The notes: generated from the sequence alone by a model not told the origin. A stretch of 47,102 bases of DNA from Branchiostoma floridae (GCF_000003815.2 NC_049984.1:18141879-18188980), one strand, 5' to 3'; positions 11,442-22,384 are shown, numbered from the stretch's first letter. Numbers and translations: made by a program.

Positions 11442-11653
11442 ACACTGGGACCAACAACAGAGTCAATTTTCATGCATGAGACGTCATGATCATGGCATGA
11501 ATAGATTGAAATGTACCGTTTTACCAAAAGTCTTCCTCCTCCACGCATAGAAAATGGCACAAACACACCATTCAGGACAAAGAAGTATTGCTAGTATGGC
11601 GATAATTTCCGTATTGAAAGTGGCACTTCATTGACGGATAGGAGGTGTTGCTA

Positions 11654-11769
11654 TTCTTCAAGCAGAGGTGACGGTTTGGCTTGTTGTGGTCACGATTTTT
11701 AAACGTCTCCCTCCTTGGAAAATCGTGACCACTACTAGCCCCCGACCAAAACCGGCTCTGCTTGGAGAA
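11654..11769. mobile_element. Foldback MITE, CTCCAAGCAGAGG family, TA flanks
   Basis: Ends are TTCTTCAAGCAGAGGTGACGG and the inverse CTCTGCTTGGAGAA, flanked by TA on both sides. An inner hairpin GTGGTCACGATTTT / AAAATCGTGACCAC lies at 11687-11732. The same terminal sequence makes the smaller element at 13473-13527. TA flanks suggest a Tc1/mariner-type mobiliser. Confidence 0.65.
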
Positions 11770-11944
11770 TACAATCGATTGTAATTTAGCGTTGACTTTA
11801 GAATTCACGCTACTACAAACTATTTGTATGAAACTAGTACATTTAGCCTTTCTTACAGATACTGACTAGTGACAAGCTAGTTCATTTGTATGCATTTCGG
11901 AAAGTTATTGACTAGAATATCTCCGTAACTGCCAAACACTGCTT

Positions 11945-12044
11945 NNNNNNNNNNNNNNNNNNNNNNNNNNNNNNNNNNNNNNNNNNNNNNNNNNNNNNNN
12001 NNNNNNNNNNNNNNNNNNNNNNNNNNNNNNNNNNNNNNNNNNNN
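11945..12044. other. Assembly gap, 100 N
   Basis: Exactly 100 N, usually a gap of unknown size. Upstream exons of the death-domain gene could be hidden here. Confidence 0.95.
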
Positions 12045-12539
12045 ATTTACATGGGAGGGGTGGTATGAATTCTGTCCATGTTATTTATTTGCAAAACAAA
12101 CAACAAATTTCAGCAGCCAAGAGAAATGGAATCATACCATAGGGTTATAAAACATTCGTTGAATGAGAGGGTACATGAGTGTGTGCAGTGTCACTGCTAT
12201 GATGTACTTTAGTACTAAGTTATGAACACCCCCGTCTTTTCTCCTGAGTGAGCACTACCAGTGTGCAGGTAGCAGGTGGAATAAACCGTGACCTATAAGC
12301 AAAGAAAGTGTACATGTACAGTATCCTGACCGGCTTAAAACATAAAACAAAAGGGGGGGGGGGCGTTTGCTCAACAAGATACATGTATCTGTAGATTTCA
12401 TCTATTATATATAAAATCGGTATAAGGCTTAGGTTCAAATTGCACCGGTGCCAGTCAGGGATGTAACGTTGGCCCCGGCCGGGGTCCGAAACCACAAATT
12501 TACCCGGAAGAATGTTAAAATACCACGTGCCACGCAGGG

Positions 12540-12902
12540 GTCACGCCAGAAAGTGCAAAAACAGCATGTGAAGTGGCACGGCCCCTTTTCCCATTGGAAA
12601 GTGTGAACTCGGGACCTGTTGTGGAAAGGAAGGTTAAGTTCGAAAATGGTTTCCCTACCCTTTTCCTACCGTTCTACAGCGTATGTGTATACATGTATGT
12701 GATTTTGTTTGTTTGTGGACAACACTACCCGAGGTTAGCTGTGATGCATAAAATGGAAAATGGAAGTTCCAACCGCTGAACACACTTTCATGCAGTCCTT
12801 TGCTTTTGGAATAGGTACTCTTTAGAAATACATGAATGAAAGCTTAAAGTCTTGCATAAAGGCTTGATTATTTGGCGAAGGTATGTGTTCGTGGAACTCT
12901 AG
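12540..12902 (+). mobile_element. Helentron-like relic, 3' portion (copy A)
   Basis: Contains AAGGTTAAGTTCGAAAATGG and the 3' end TTTGGCGAAGGTATGTGTTC GTGGAA CTCTAG. The terminal GTTC-GTG-GAAC is a short hairpin directly before CTAG, then T. The same end occurs at 24024 and 43854. A hairpin near a CTAG end with a following T is typical of Helitron/Helentron 3' ends; class assignment is inferred. From 12045 to 12539 nothing is recognised apart from a G9 run. Confidence 0.5.
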
Positions 12903-13187
12903 TTTCAAAGATGAATTGTCTTTGAGCCCAAAACAAACTTGTGCTCAAGGACAGGACCCGAACGAAATTTCATTAGCGTAGTGAAATTTTCTTCTGTAGG
13001 AACACACTAGGTCATATGTACACAGCTATACACGGTTTGGACTATGTTTACAATTTCTTTATACATGGGTATTGACATACATTTGATCACGTCAGCTACA
13101 CATACGTTGGGTACTTTTAAGAAACAAGAACATATAATGACTTTGTCACTAGTTCCACATTTCCGGTGCCCAGATGTTGATGATAAG

Positions 13188-13405
13188 GCCCCCTTTCCAC
13201 TAGACGGCGATCGCGCTGCGCTCTCACTGCAACCTAAATAGGATATACGTGACCTTCGCTTTCACACTGGGTATATCATACAGAATGTACAAGTGTGACT
13301 GAGAAGACAACAAAACACACGTAGTGTAAAAAGATTCGTTTCTTTTCCATACAATTCGTTGAGCGATATGTCAAATTTTAGGTCGCAGATAGAGCGCGGT
13401 GAGCA
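13188..13405. mobile_element. MITE, CCCCCTTTCCACTAG family
   Basis: The left end matches the intron 1 relic at 228. The subterminal block GCGCTCTCACTGCAACCTAAA is mirrored on the right by TTTTAGGTCGCAGATAGAGCGC, so the element folds back. Internal text GACAACAAAACACAC and TTCGTTGAGCGATATG recurs at 22385-22500. Transposition class not determined. Confidence 0.5.
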
Positions 13406-13472
13406 TACAAGGAAAGACACAATATAAGCAAAATTTATCGTACACTAACTAAGCACATGTCCCAAGTTTCGT

Positions 13473-13527
13473 ACTCTCCAAGCAGAGGTTGGTGGGAAAA
13501 ATTCCCACCAACCTCTGCTTGGAGAGT
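13473..13527. mobile_element. Perfect 55-bp foldback element, TA flanks
   Basis: Arms of about 25 bp (CTCTCCAAGCAGAGGTTGG then TGGGAA) face each other across a loop of a few bases; the outermost TA appears on both sides. It is the minimal form of the family at 11654-11769. The following 13561-13640 is GC-rich with CGGCCTGTAGGGCCGGCCG; 13641-14216 holds nothing recognised. Confidence 0.75.
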
Positions 13528-14216
13528 AAAGTTTCGCAGAGTTGTCATGTGTTTACGCAATCTCTCGCTGGTTGGGGTTAATGACCCCCTCCCCGAGAGG
13601 CGGCCTGTAGGGCCGGCCGCTAGGAGCGCGATTTAAGTCACGCTACCACATAGTTAATTGTAGTCGTAAAACATGTTGCTTTTCAATGACCCAGCAGTCA
13701 AAACAGCCCCTTGTATTTGAATTATTGGTCAGCATGTGACTAACAATTCTCGGACCTGCTCAACTGATGTTCCATTGACTGTGTTTTGTAGGTTGTATGC
13801 TTAGGCAAAACAGTGTTATAGTAATTAGAAAATATTTGTTTTCCCCTAATTAAAAAGAATCATTGATCAATAACTACAGATCGTTAGTAGATATCAATTT
13901 GCGCAACCATGAGTTTGTAGCTTTCATCATTATGCACTTGAAAAACATAGTTTCATTGCACTGTATGTACCAAAGTGCTGTATTTTGTTAACGAAAAAAA
14001 AACAGTATTAGGGACAATTAAACCTGATTACGTCATCAATATGGCCCCAAAAAGTCAGCTTCAGAGTAATTTCATGCCTATCTATCAATATTCGTTAGGG
14101 CTCCATTCTTTCTTAATTCATTAATGAGAAAACAATAGCAGGTCAAAATGCCAATTTAGCCAACCTAAATACCTTAAGAGCCTAAAAATAATCCTATTAC
14201 AGTATGGTATCAATAA

Positions 14217-15777
14217 TCAGAGATGAGTGTCCTCTACACGAGTATGTCCGCTTGTGTTTGCCTCTTCCTCCGGCGTTGAGAGGCTGCGGTCTTCCTTCTT
14301 CTCCACGTGCACCTCTACATCCAGACACCGGTGGTTAGGGGCGCTGTCATGCCGACGCCGATCGCCAGTGGGCGTACTGACCCTGCTTCTCATAATGATC
14401 GTATGGTGATGGCTATTAGTACGAGACACCATGCTTCGTCGGTGTCTGAAAAAAGAGCATAGAACGTTTCTCTAAATGCCAATGTTTGCCTAAATGCATA
14501 TTGTAATAAAATGTCTAAATATGCAATAAATCTACCCGCAAATGCTGTTTGTATCACCTACTAGTAGCATGTGGTTACTAAGCATGTGGCTTGAATAATG
14601 ATGTAATAACAAACAAACAAACACAAACAGACAAACAAACAAACAGACAAACATACACACGCGTGGGAATAAAGTTGGTAAGTCACAATGTTCTAACAGG
14701 AAATAATTAAAAGAACAAAAGTCAAGTCTAATAGCCAAACCCTTTATTTCACGTACTACCTTTACCTATTTGATTTAAAAATACTTACTTTGCCGGGAAA
14801 AATATTCCCATGAGCCTCCGCTGGAAGTGTTGCCCAAATATGGTGTACAGATAGGGGTTGATGGCGCTGTTGGCGATCATGAGCATCTCAAACCCGATGC
14901 TGAATTCGAATCCGATCGGGGTTCGGAACCAATCAAATCGCTCGGCGAGGTACGCGAGGTTCTTCGGCAGCCAACAGATGACGAAGACGACAACGACGGC
15001 GAAGACCATCCTGGTGACCTTCTCCTGTGACCGTTGTGTTCGGTCCAATCCGGCGGCTGGGTTCCGAATGTGCCACCAAATTCCAATATGGGTTCCCGTG
15101 ATCAGGATAATCGGGATCACAAACGATAACAGAAGGACCCCTATCTCCGTCAGGCGCTCCCAGAAATGTTCATCTTTGTTGTATTCTGGGAAATCATAGA
15201 GGCACATGGGAGTTCCGGCGCAATCAGGAATGATGTCGGCCCATATCACCCAGGGTAGGTCTATCACCGTGGCAACCGCCCATAGCAACGCGCAGACGAT
15301 TTTTGCAGTTCTGGTGGTTTTCCAGTCGAGAGAGCGCAGAGGTCGCGAGACACAGAAGTATCGGTCTACGCTCATAGCCGTGAGAATGAAAACCGTGTTA
15401 AACATGTTCAAACCACCGATAAGATAGTACACACGGCACATGAAGTCGCCAAAGATCCACTCATAGTCCATGATGTTACGGGTGACCAGAAGCGGCACCA
15501 TGGACAGCATCAGCATATCCGTAGTCGCCATGTTCATGATGTAGATTTCCGCCGTCGTTCGGGCTTTCTCGTGTTCCCGAAGAACGGCGATGATCAGTGC
15601 GTTTCCGACAATTCCCGCGAGAGTCAAGAAGCTAAAGATGACGTAGTAAGGCATCAAGTCTTGCAAATCGGTTTCTTCACAGGGTGTACTAGTACTGTTT
15701 GTCTGATTGGTTGATGGGTTTTCAAAGAAGGAATCGAATATCTCGATGTCATTCTCAGTATAGTTAGAGCTACCCAT
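14217..15777 (-). CDS. Rhodopsin-class GPCR, somatostatin/opioid/galanin-receptor-like
   Basis: Seven-helix receptor. Exon 1 (14789-15777) has three N-glycosylation sites (NYT, NQT, NST) in residues 5-29, then GN at 58-59, D87 (2.50), C114 (3.25), DRY 138-140, W166, C186 or C192 for the disulfide, P222 (5.50), CWLP 268-271 and NPYLY 307-311. Read straight through it stops at 14785, giving 330 residues. However, the stop overlaps a strong donor, AA|GTAAGTA, and an acceptor CTCTTTTTTCAG at 14446 opens exon 2 (14217-14445) in phase. Spliced length is 405 residues, with a basic, Ser/Thr-rich tail ending DTHL, a class I PDZ-type end. A 5'UTR splice acceptor may lie at 16006. Family members bind neuropeptides and mostly couple Gi/o. 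Position 3.32 is Gly121, not the Asp of somatostatin/opioid receptors, so the ligand is probably different. Confidence 0.9.
14606..14660. repeat. Simple repeat (AAAC/AGAC)n in GPCR intron
   Basis: Runs of ACAA/ACAG units lie in the single coding intron of the GPCR gene. Read on the other strand it gives a Phe/Val/Cys/Leu-rich meaningless frame. Confidence 0.8.
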
Positions 15778-17153
15778 TGCTTTTGTATATTTCCACTTTC
15801 AAATATCTTTAATTTCAACAATGTTTTGCCGTAGGTTTTACCGAGAAGCTAGTGAAAGATCAGAAATACACTATGTTGTCAAGGGCACGTTGTTGTCTTG
15901 ATTGCCTCACTGATGGCCTGCATTATTGTCGCAGATAGAAAGGTGACGCTGTTGAACTTGAAGACGTCAATACTCAACTGACTGTTTGGACTTGAAGAAT
16001 TGGATCTGAAACGACAACAAAATGTCAATTAGAGGTGGCAGACTTCACCCATTACCCATACTGCTTAGCGACTGGCACATTCATGTAAAGCAAGACGTCA
16101 ACAGCTGGTCAAAAAGTTTGGCCGTATAACAAAATGAATGTGTGATTCTACGTGATATAATTTGATGAAAACATATCTTCCGTCTTATTTGTAAATTTTA
16201 ACGTTAGATACTAAGTGGCTAACCCAACATTTACAACCAAGACGGCTGGTCGAATTTAAAGTATCTATCGATATTAAACTGCACCGCATAAAATCACGCA
16301 ACGATTTTTATCATATCTTTTAAAAGTCGACATTTCATGGGCTAGATATGATAACTAACCGTTTATCAAGACGTGATATCAAATTTCACTCTTCAATGGT
16401 CACTCGTACCCAGGGTCGAGTGAAATTAGCTCGTTCCCTTGATTGCTGAGACCTGTGGCTTTCACAAATATTATCAGAAAACCGTTTTTTTACTAAAGTG
16501 AGGGGAGGCGATTGCTAGAAGAACAGCAGGGACTAGGTCATATTAGAGCATGGCTAGGTTTAATTGTATGTAAATCATTTGTGAGTTTACAAACAGCTTA
16601 ACTGTTCATGTTTTTTCTATCTCTCTTACCTACCATCACTGGGTATCGCCTGTAAAGTTATGATCACAATGATTTGAATTTTGGCACACATTCATAAAAG
16701 TCATAAAGTTTATACTTGACATCTATGCTTTGAAATATGAGTTGCGCTTATTATTTCTGAGAACTTATTGATCACTTCTTATATATAGGCTCACATGGGA
16801 ACCTACTGGCTGTATTTTTGGGTGAATTGACCTGCCCCGAGAGCTATAAGAGCCATATAATGCAACGAATTTGATTCCTTTTTGAGTTTCACGTTGGAAA
16901 GTTAATGTGAGACAACCAACAGTGTATTGGATCTTCTTATCAAAACTCAGCAGACGCTGCATGCTTGAATTATATAATCGAAAGAAAGAAAAAAGATAAG
17001 GTTTTTAACGAGTTTGTAGCAACTTTTAAAATTGCTTTCGCTGTAGCAGGCTGGAATATACCCATTGGGAGTATATACCCGATTACATCGGGTATCTCGG
17101 TCTGCTACACCGGCCCTACTTTTGTTGGACCTGTGAGCACAATTAGTATACGC
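15778..17153. other. 5' flank of GPCR gene, no recognised feature
   Basis: It should hold the GPCR promoter (minus strand). A minus-strand TTGTCGTTTCAG at 16006-16017 looks like the acceptor of a 5'UTR intron. A short hairpin (GTAGCAGG near 17044 with CTGCTAC near 17102) surrounds GTATATACCCG. No open frame is convincing. Confidence 0.3.
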
Positions 17154-17450
17154 TAAGGACACAACCCACCGTACATGCTGTCAACGTGCCAAAACGTGGG
17201 CAATCTTTTGGGATCCGTAAGTGGTAAGTACCGCCTCCGTACGAACTCGTAGGAAATCCGACGGAATTTGGAGCACGCAGACACGCCGTACAACTTTACG
17301 TGCAGGCAAAACTTAGTGTCCGGTTCATTGACGTACTCCTTCCCTGCTCTTGCCAGTAGTTGCCCACGTTTTCAGAAATAAGTGGCGGACATGGCCTCCA
17401 AAAAAAGAAACGTACGGACAAATTGCACGTACAGCGGGTTGTGCCCTTAG
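17154..17450. mobile_element. MITE with CTAAGG(A/G)CACAACCC termini
   Basis: Left end CTAAGGACACAACCCACC and right end inverse CTAAGGGCACAACCCGC, continuing GTAC(A/G)TGC. An inner AAAACGTGGGCAA is also repeated in inverse on the right (near 17367). Length about 297 bp; interior non-coding. From 17451 to 18400 I see nothing else. Confidence 0.65.
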
Positions 17451-18410
17451 CTACAATAGTATGCACGTCCCAATTCGGTGCTCACTTTCTCGATTCATCA
17501 GAAAGTTAGAGCGTTTTGGTTGCTACGACAATTGTTATACCGGTAGTTGTACACAAGCATGACAAAGCACAATGTGTTTTGCATTGGCATTGCCTCCGTT
17601 GCAACCCTCGTTGGATTTTTTCCAAGTTTTCTGATAGCTTCTCACAGCTCAACGACTTCATATAAAAACGTTATCATTCCTATATCTTTGAAAAACTGGA
17701 TTCAACCATATAATTGGGGAAAATATGACACACATGTAGCATTTCTGTACCTTCAGTCCGCTTTGCTACTAGTGAATTAATCTTGACGCCATGCGTTACT
17801 TAGATGACGTCAGCACGTTATGTAAATCATAAATGCCCTTTTGTGGTGTACGTGTGTGATGGCACAGAAACCCTGCCAATAAAAACATCGAACTACCTTA
17901 ATATATAATACAAATAATAGGTCCTCCGTCCCAGGGGACCTTGTTATACTATGGTTTGATTAGATTAATTACATCCAGTTAGACGTACACGCGATTGGTC
18001 TGATAAGAGCTATTGGTTTTTGCACTCCAAATCATATTGTCTCCGACTGGAGCATCCCATAGTGTAACTACAGCTGAGAATAATAAAGCCTAACACGATA
18101 TTGTTACAAATATAATTTCTGAAAGAGAGCAACTAAAAAGGAAGTAATCAAATAGGAAATGTCATCATTAATACGCTGAATGTCTCCATACGCCTTTCAT
18201 ATAAAGCTAATGTTGTTTGGAATCGTTGCTTGGTCTTATTATTTAGTAACTTTGAATGTCGGTTGTGCTGTTGCTTTGAGGAATTGACTTTAAGAACAGG
18301 GGTAAATTTTGTATAGCACAGGGATTGGCAACTGTTGTATAACTTAAGTTTTTTTACACCGACTTTTTGAACGATATCACGCATTGCAAATGAATAAATG
18401 TAAGTGATCA

Positions 18411-18600
18411 GACAATGTACATGATCTGTGGCTCTCGCAGCTCATCGTTAACATGTTTTAAAAAGTCATCAATGTCAAGTTGGTTATCCTTGCACCCCAT
18501 CATTGCCATGTTAGCACCAAAAGGCTTATGGTGATTCCGACCATAGCGGCTGTAGACAGAATTATATTCATGGTGGTGACTCGGACCAAGGAGGTTCTTT
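18411..18600 (-). CDS. Weak candidate terminal exon, unknown protein
   Basis: A minus-strand open stretch of about 60 codons ends in TGA at 18408-18410. The peptide is hydrophilic and ends DELREPQIMYIV; it includes NLLGPSHHHEYNSVYSRYGR and DNQLDIDDFLKHVND. No homologue is recognised. A 10-bp hairpin (CAAGGAGGTT / AACCTCCTTG, 18587-18610) overlaps its start, and the acceptor is poor, so this may be chance. Confidence 0.2.
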
Positions 18601-19165
18601 AACCTCCTTGCTCGGACATATCAGAACATTCGCACGGCTAAACCCCATCTAGACCGGGCTATTTTGAGAGTCCATTGGCTTATTACAATCACCAAATTTG
18701 CAGGAAATGATGAGCGGGTAAAGTCTTATCTTTTCTGTAATTTTGGTTTCGCTATAACGTAATATGACGCAATTATGACGTCATAATATGATTTTATTGG
18801 CTAAAACCGTCTAGGTTGAGCTAACACAATGAGCCTTTAGACAGTTCCTAGTACGCTGGTGCGAGTGATAGATAAATTGTGATGTAGTTTAGAATCAAGA
18901 ATCCTGGAAATGAACGAAAATCAACTGTGTAGATGCTTTGGCAACACTACAGAATGTTTGAAGAATGAAGTCACGAAGAACGAGCGCAAATCTTTAAGAC
19001 AGCAAGTGTGACCGCAAGACGTCTAGCCGTCTAGACAAGTGTGAATCGTATTGACCTTCGTGACATATTTATACCACAAACTATGTTAAAGTCACTCTTC
19101 CTAGCCCCTAGAAGGATGTTAAAGTCACTAGGACACTACGCCAAAATCTTGCTAAACTCAATATC

Positions 19166-19502
19166 CAGGGCTCGAAATACCACCTGCATATGCAGGTTAG
19201 TGCAGTTAAAATTGGAGCTGTGCAGGTATTTCTGGTATCTACCTGCACCTAGCCTGCACTGGTTCATGTACTGGGTTTTATACATAAATGATGTACGTGC
19301 ATGTGGATAATGTTCTTAGCTGCATTGGATGCTACCACCGATAAAGTATAAAAGAAAAAAATAGCAATGGTTCCTGAACAATTTTAGTACGATCCATACT
19401 TCCTAAATCCATAGTGGTGCAGGTAAAATTTGTCTGGTGCAGGTAATTTCCAATGTTACCTGCACCAGTGCACGTATGCAGAAAAAAGTATTTCGAGCCC
19501 TG
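19166..19502. mobile_element. hAT-like MITE with 5-bp ATATC duplication
   Basis: Ends CAGGGCTCGAAATA and the inverse TATTTCGAGCCCTG, with subterminal inverse copies of TGCACTGG / CTGCACC motifs. ATATC is duplicated at 19161-19165 and 19503-19507. The uninterrupted version of the flank, CTCAATATCGATTTCATTTC, is found at 21919-21938, which fixes the ends exactly. No coding capacity. Confidence 0.85.
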
Positions 19503-19798
19503 ATATCGATTTCATTTCCAGTTCCATAACTCTTAAAGTTAAACCCGTCACGTCTGTAGGATGATTGCGAGTCTAACGACGAATCTTGTAATACAGAAGC
19601 CTTCATTTTTGTCTGAGCGTGCCTTGATTTTGGATACCCGTTGAACATTGTAACCATACTTCATCCGCTCTTTATGGTAAAAAGGTATTGTCTAAGTTTT
19701 AAAGACTATTAGTTTCACATAGTAGTTAAGGTGCATAATCTGGCTTAAGTGTCGAACGGTCTAATAAGATGAACATACTTCAAGTGAGTGAATGAGAC

Positions 19799-20131
19799 GT
19801 GATGTTTCAGAAAGAAAAGAAATTTTCCTCAAAGATTCAAGCATCTCATCGTTTTCTTATAATCACTTGGATCTATATAGAACACGGAAGTAAATTCGGT
19901 ATTGGAATAGAAATAAAGAGGACAAACATTTCTTCCCAAGATGTACGCCAGGATGAAACGAATTTTCCCCATGTATCACCCTCATTTGCAGAGACATGGC
20001 TATATCCAGTTGCTTTTGTGGCCAGAATCTCTGAAGATGGAAACGAAATTTTAAAACATTGTGCAATTCATTCACGTTCAGTCATTGGCAAATTAAAAAC
20101 ATCTCAAAAGTACGCCTCGAAAAACTATTAA
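19799..20131 (+). other. Open frame of 110 codons, function unknown
   Basis: A frame with ATG at 19802 and stop before 20132. The peptide (includes WLYPVAFVARISEDGNEILK) matches no family I know, lacks a signal peptide or membrane segment, and has no clear splice context. The region is AT-rich, where a frame this long is somewhat unusual but possible by chance. Confidence 0.15.
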
Positions 20132-20225
20132 TCTTATAAACGTAATAGGTTTCCAATGCGTACTCTAACATGACTTTGATGAATCACGTCTATTTTACTG
20201 CTTTATTACTGCTTATCACCATTAA

Positions 20226-20750
20226 AGGGGCATTCCACTCCATACGGGAGTGTTATTTTCCGATAGATATTAATTTTAGGAAGTGATAACTGCATTACTA
20301 CTTCACATTATACGGTAAAGTACCCAGTTGCTCCACATGCCTCAAAAGCATTCACTTTTCTACTAAACTCCCCAAGTACCCTCTAATTGAATTAATCATA
20401 TGGCTGAATACAATGCAAAACTTTTAGATAATGTTACAAAACTAATTTCAGGTTCGCTAGAAATCTCGTCTTGTTCTTGTATTCTTTGCTATCTTATGAG
20501 CAATTTGCCTTCTCGGTGTGCTTAGCGTACCTCATTTATCCCGAAAATATGTACGATAAACAAAGTGTCTGTGCGTATAGGGAATGCATAGGTAGGGTCT
20601 GCATGGGTTTAGTGAGTGTCATTATTGTTTTATAAAACACACATCACGTAATTCATCCCAAGGTGAATTCCACAAAATTCGGCTGATTATGTATTCATTG
20701 ACACATTCTCTATTGGAAAACAAGACTCCCTTCTGGAGTGGAATGCCCCT
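20226..20750. mobile_element. TTAA-flanked non-autonomous element, AGGGGCATTCCACTCC ends
   Basis: A perfect 16-bp inverted repeat, AGGGGCATTCCACTCC, at each end, flanked by TTAA (20222-20225 and 20751-20754). Length 525 bp, AT-rich, non-coding. TTAA suggests piggyBac mobilisation, though the terminal A is not the usual CCC start. Confidence 0.75.
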
Positions 20751-20754
20751 TTAA

Positions 20755-21576
20755 ACGTCCTTGTTGGCACAAGGCGTCCATATTACGGGGAAGTCTGTTT
20801 CAGATTCTTTGATGCAAATAAGTAAAAATTTTCCATGGTAAAAAGGGAATTTCAGTGACAATGAACTTTTGATTGACATGTAAGTAGGCAATGGACTAGG
20901 TTAGTGGTTAAGAATATGGCCTTAGGCCATGTTGATTCAATTGTATGGATGATATCTGCGCGGTCATCAATCTTTATCCGTTTCCAAAAACAAAAATAAA
21001 AGGTTTTCAACCATACAGTAAATCGTACAAAGCAGTTGTAAAACGAGCACATAAATGCTGTAAACTGAAAAAAGCATCGGAAAAAGGATACTAATGTCAT
21101 AGTCAAAGAAGAAGATGTGAAAGAACAAAGATTTTAAAAATCTATTGTTCGGTATACCATACTCTGTGTGTTTAACCATTTCTAACCACTTTAATTTCAT
21201 AAATACATAATCAATGCACCTGATTTTTTGGCCAAACTTTTTTTATTCGCACGCTCGCATCAGTTTTGGGATTCCTAGAGGATGTCATCCATATAATCAA
21301 ATCAACGTGGCTTTGGCTTCAGTGTAAATTGAATCTCAGGAGCTGTACGTCGGGAAACAACCGCCAAGAGGACTCTCCCGTTGACTGTATGTTTCATCAA
21401 GATGATTCCGCCATTAGCCGTAGTAAAAAAGCAAAGAGAAAGTAACACCCATAGGAGCATTACGAAAAGAAATATTAGCTCCTTGGGGTACCTAGAAAGG
21501 CTACAATCTAATGATGATAATCTGATTCATCCTGATGGTGTCTCGGAGAGAGAGGGAAATTGGCCACAAGGGAGGC
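20755..21576. other. Intergenic stretch, no recognised feature
   Basis: AT-rich DNA. No repeat ends, splice-framed exons or regulatory cluster that I can support. Confidence 0.35.
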
Positions 21577-21581
21577 ATTGG

Positions 21582-22262
21582 TCATTGAATATCCGTTGCC
21601 TGAATCCCACTGAGGGGTAACTTAGGGATGCCACGCGTGTTGCAAGTCCAATATCAGGAAGAAAGTTTCAACTATACGCAGCGGTCTGCAAGTGTAGCAA
21701 GATATGCACACGCGTATACGTGGGTAAGGGTGATTTGACGTACACGAAAAGAACAACCCACGACGAAGGAGTATCACAAGGCAACACTTTATCAATGTTC
21801 GGTTTTGGAGGAAAAACAACGTATTTCTTTCTTTTTTCAATGTAATTGTGTGTAAGTTTCTGCATTTTCTACATTTTTGTCACCAGGACTGAAAGTCTTT
21901 CTTATTAGAGAAATCAAACTCAATATCGATTTCATTTCCAGTTTCATAACTGTTGAAGTTGAACCCGTCATTGAATATCCGTTGGCTGAATCCGCTGAGA
22001 GATCATTTATAGGGGTGCCACGCGTGTTGCAAGTCCAATATCAGGAAGAAAGTTTCAACTAGACGCAGCGGTCCTCAAGTGTAGCAATATATGCACACAC
22101 GCACTCGTATACGTGTGAAAGGGTGATCTTATGTGCACGAAAAGAACAACCCAAGACGAATATTCCAAGGAGCAATATCTCAACGCAATATCACAATTAA
22201 GACGAAGCTTATCAATGTTGGGTTTCAAGGAAGAAAATAACGTATTTCTTAAGAATGGTGTA
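21582..22262. repeat. Diverged tandem duplication, about 387-bp unit
   Basis: TCATTGAATATCCGTTG(C/G)CTGAATCC starts copies at 21582 and 21969. Shared downstream blocks are GCCACGCGTGTTGCAAGTCC, AATATCAGGAAGAAAGTTTC, ACGCAGCGGTC and CACGAAAAGAACAACCCA. The start of the second copy also matches 19503-19550 (TTCATTTCCAG then TTCCATAACT), so a related piece lies 2.4 kb upstream. A short frame with VEVEPVIEYPLAESAE follows the CATTTCCAG; it could be an old exon, but is not open in all copies. Confidence 0.7.
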
Positions 22263-22384
22263 TACATTTCTTAGAAAAAGAAACGTTTGTTTTGATATGC
22301 ATTTTTTACCATTTTATGTACAATAGTGTAATAGCTGTTAATGAATAGTATGTATGTTCCTAATTCAATGAATAAGACTCTAAA

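Noticed and set aside
14827-15427. Plus- and minus-strand frames overlapping the GPCR
   Set aside because: They are shadows of the receptor reading frame, with no homology of their own.
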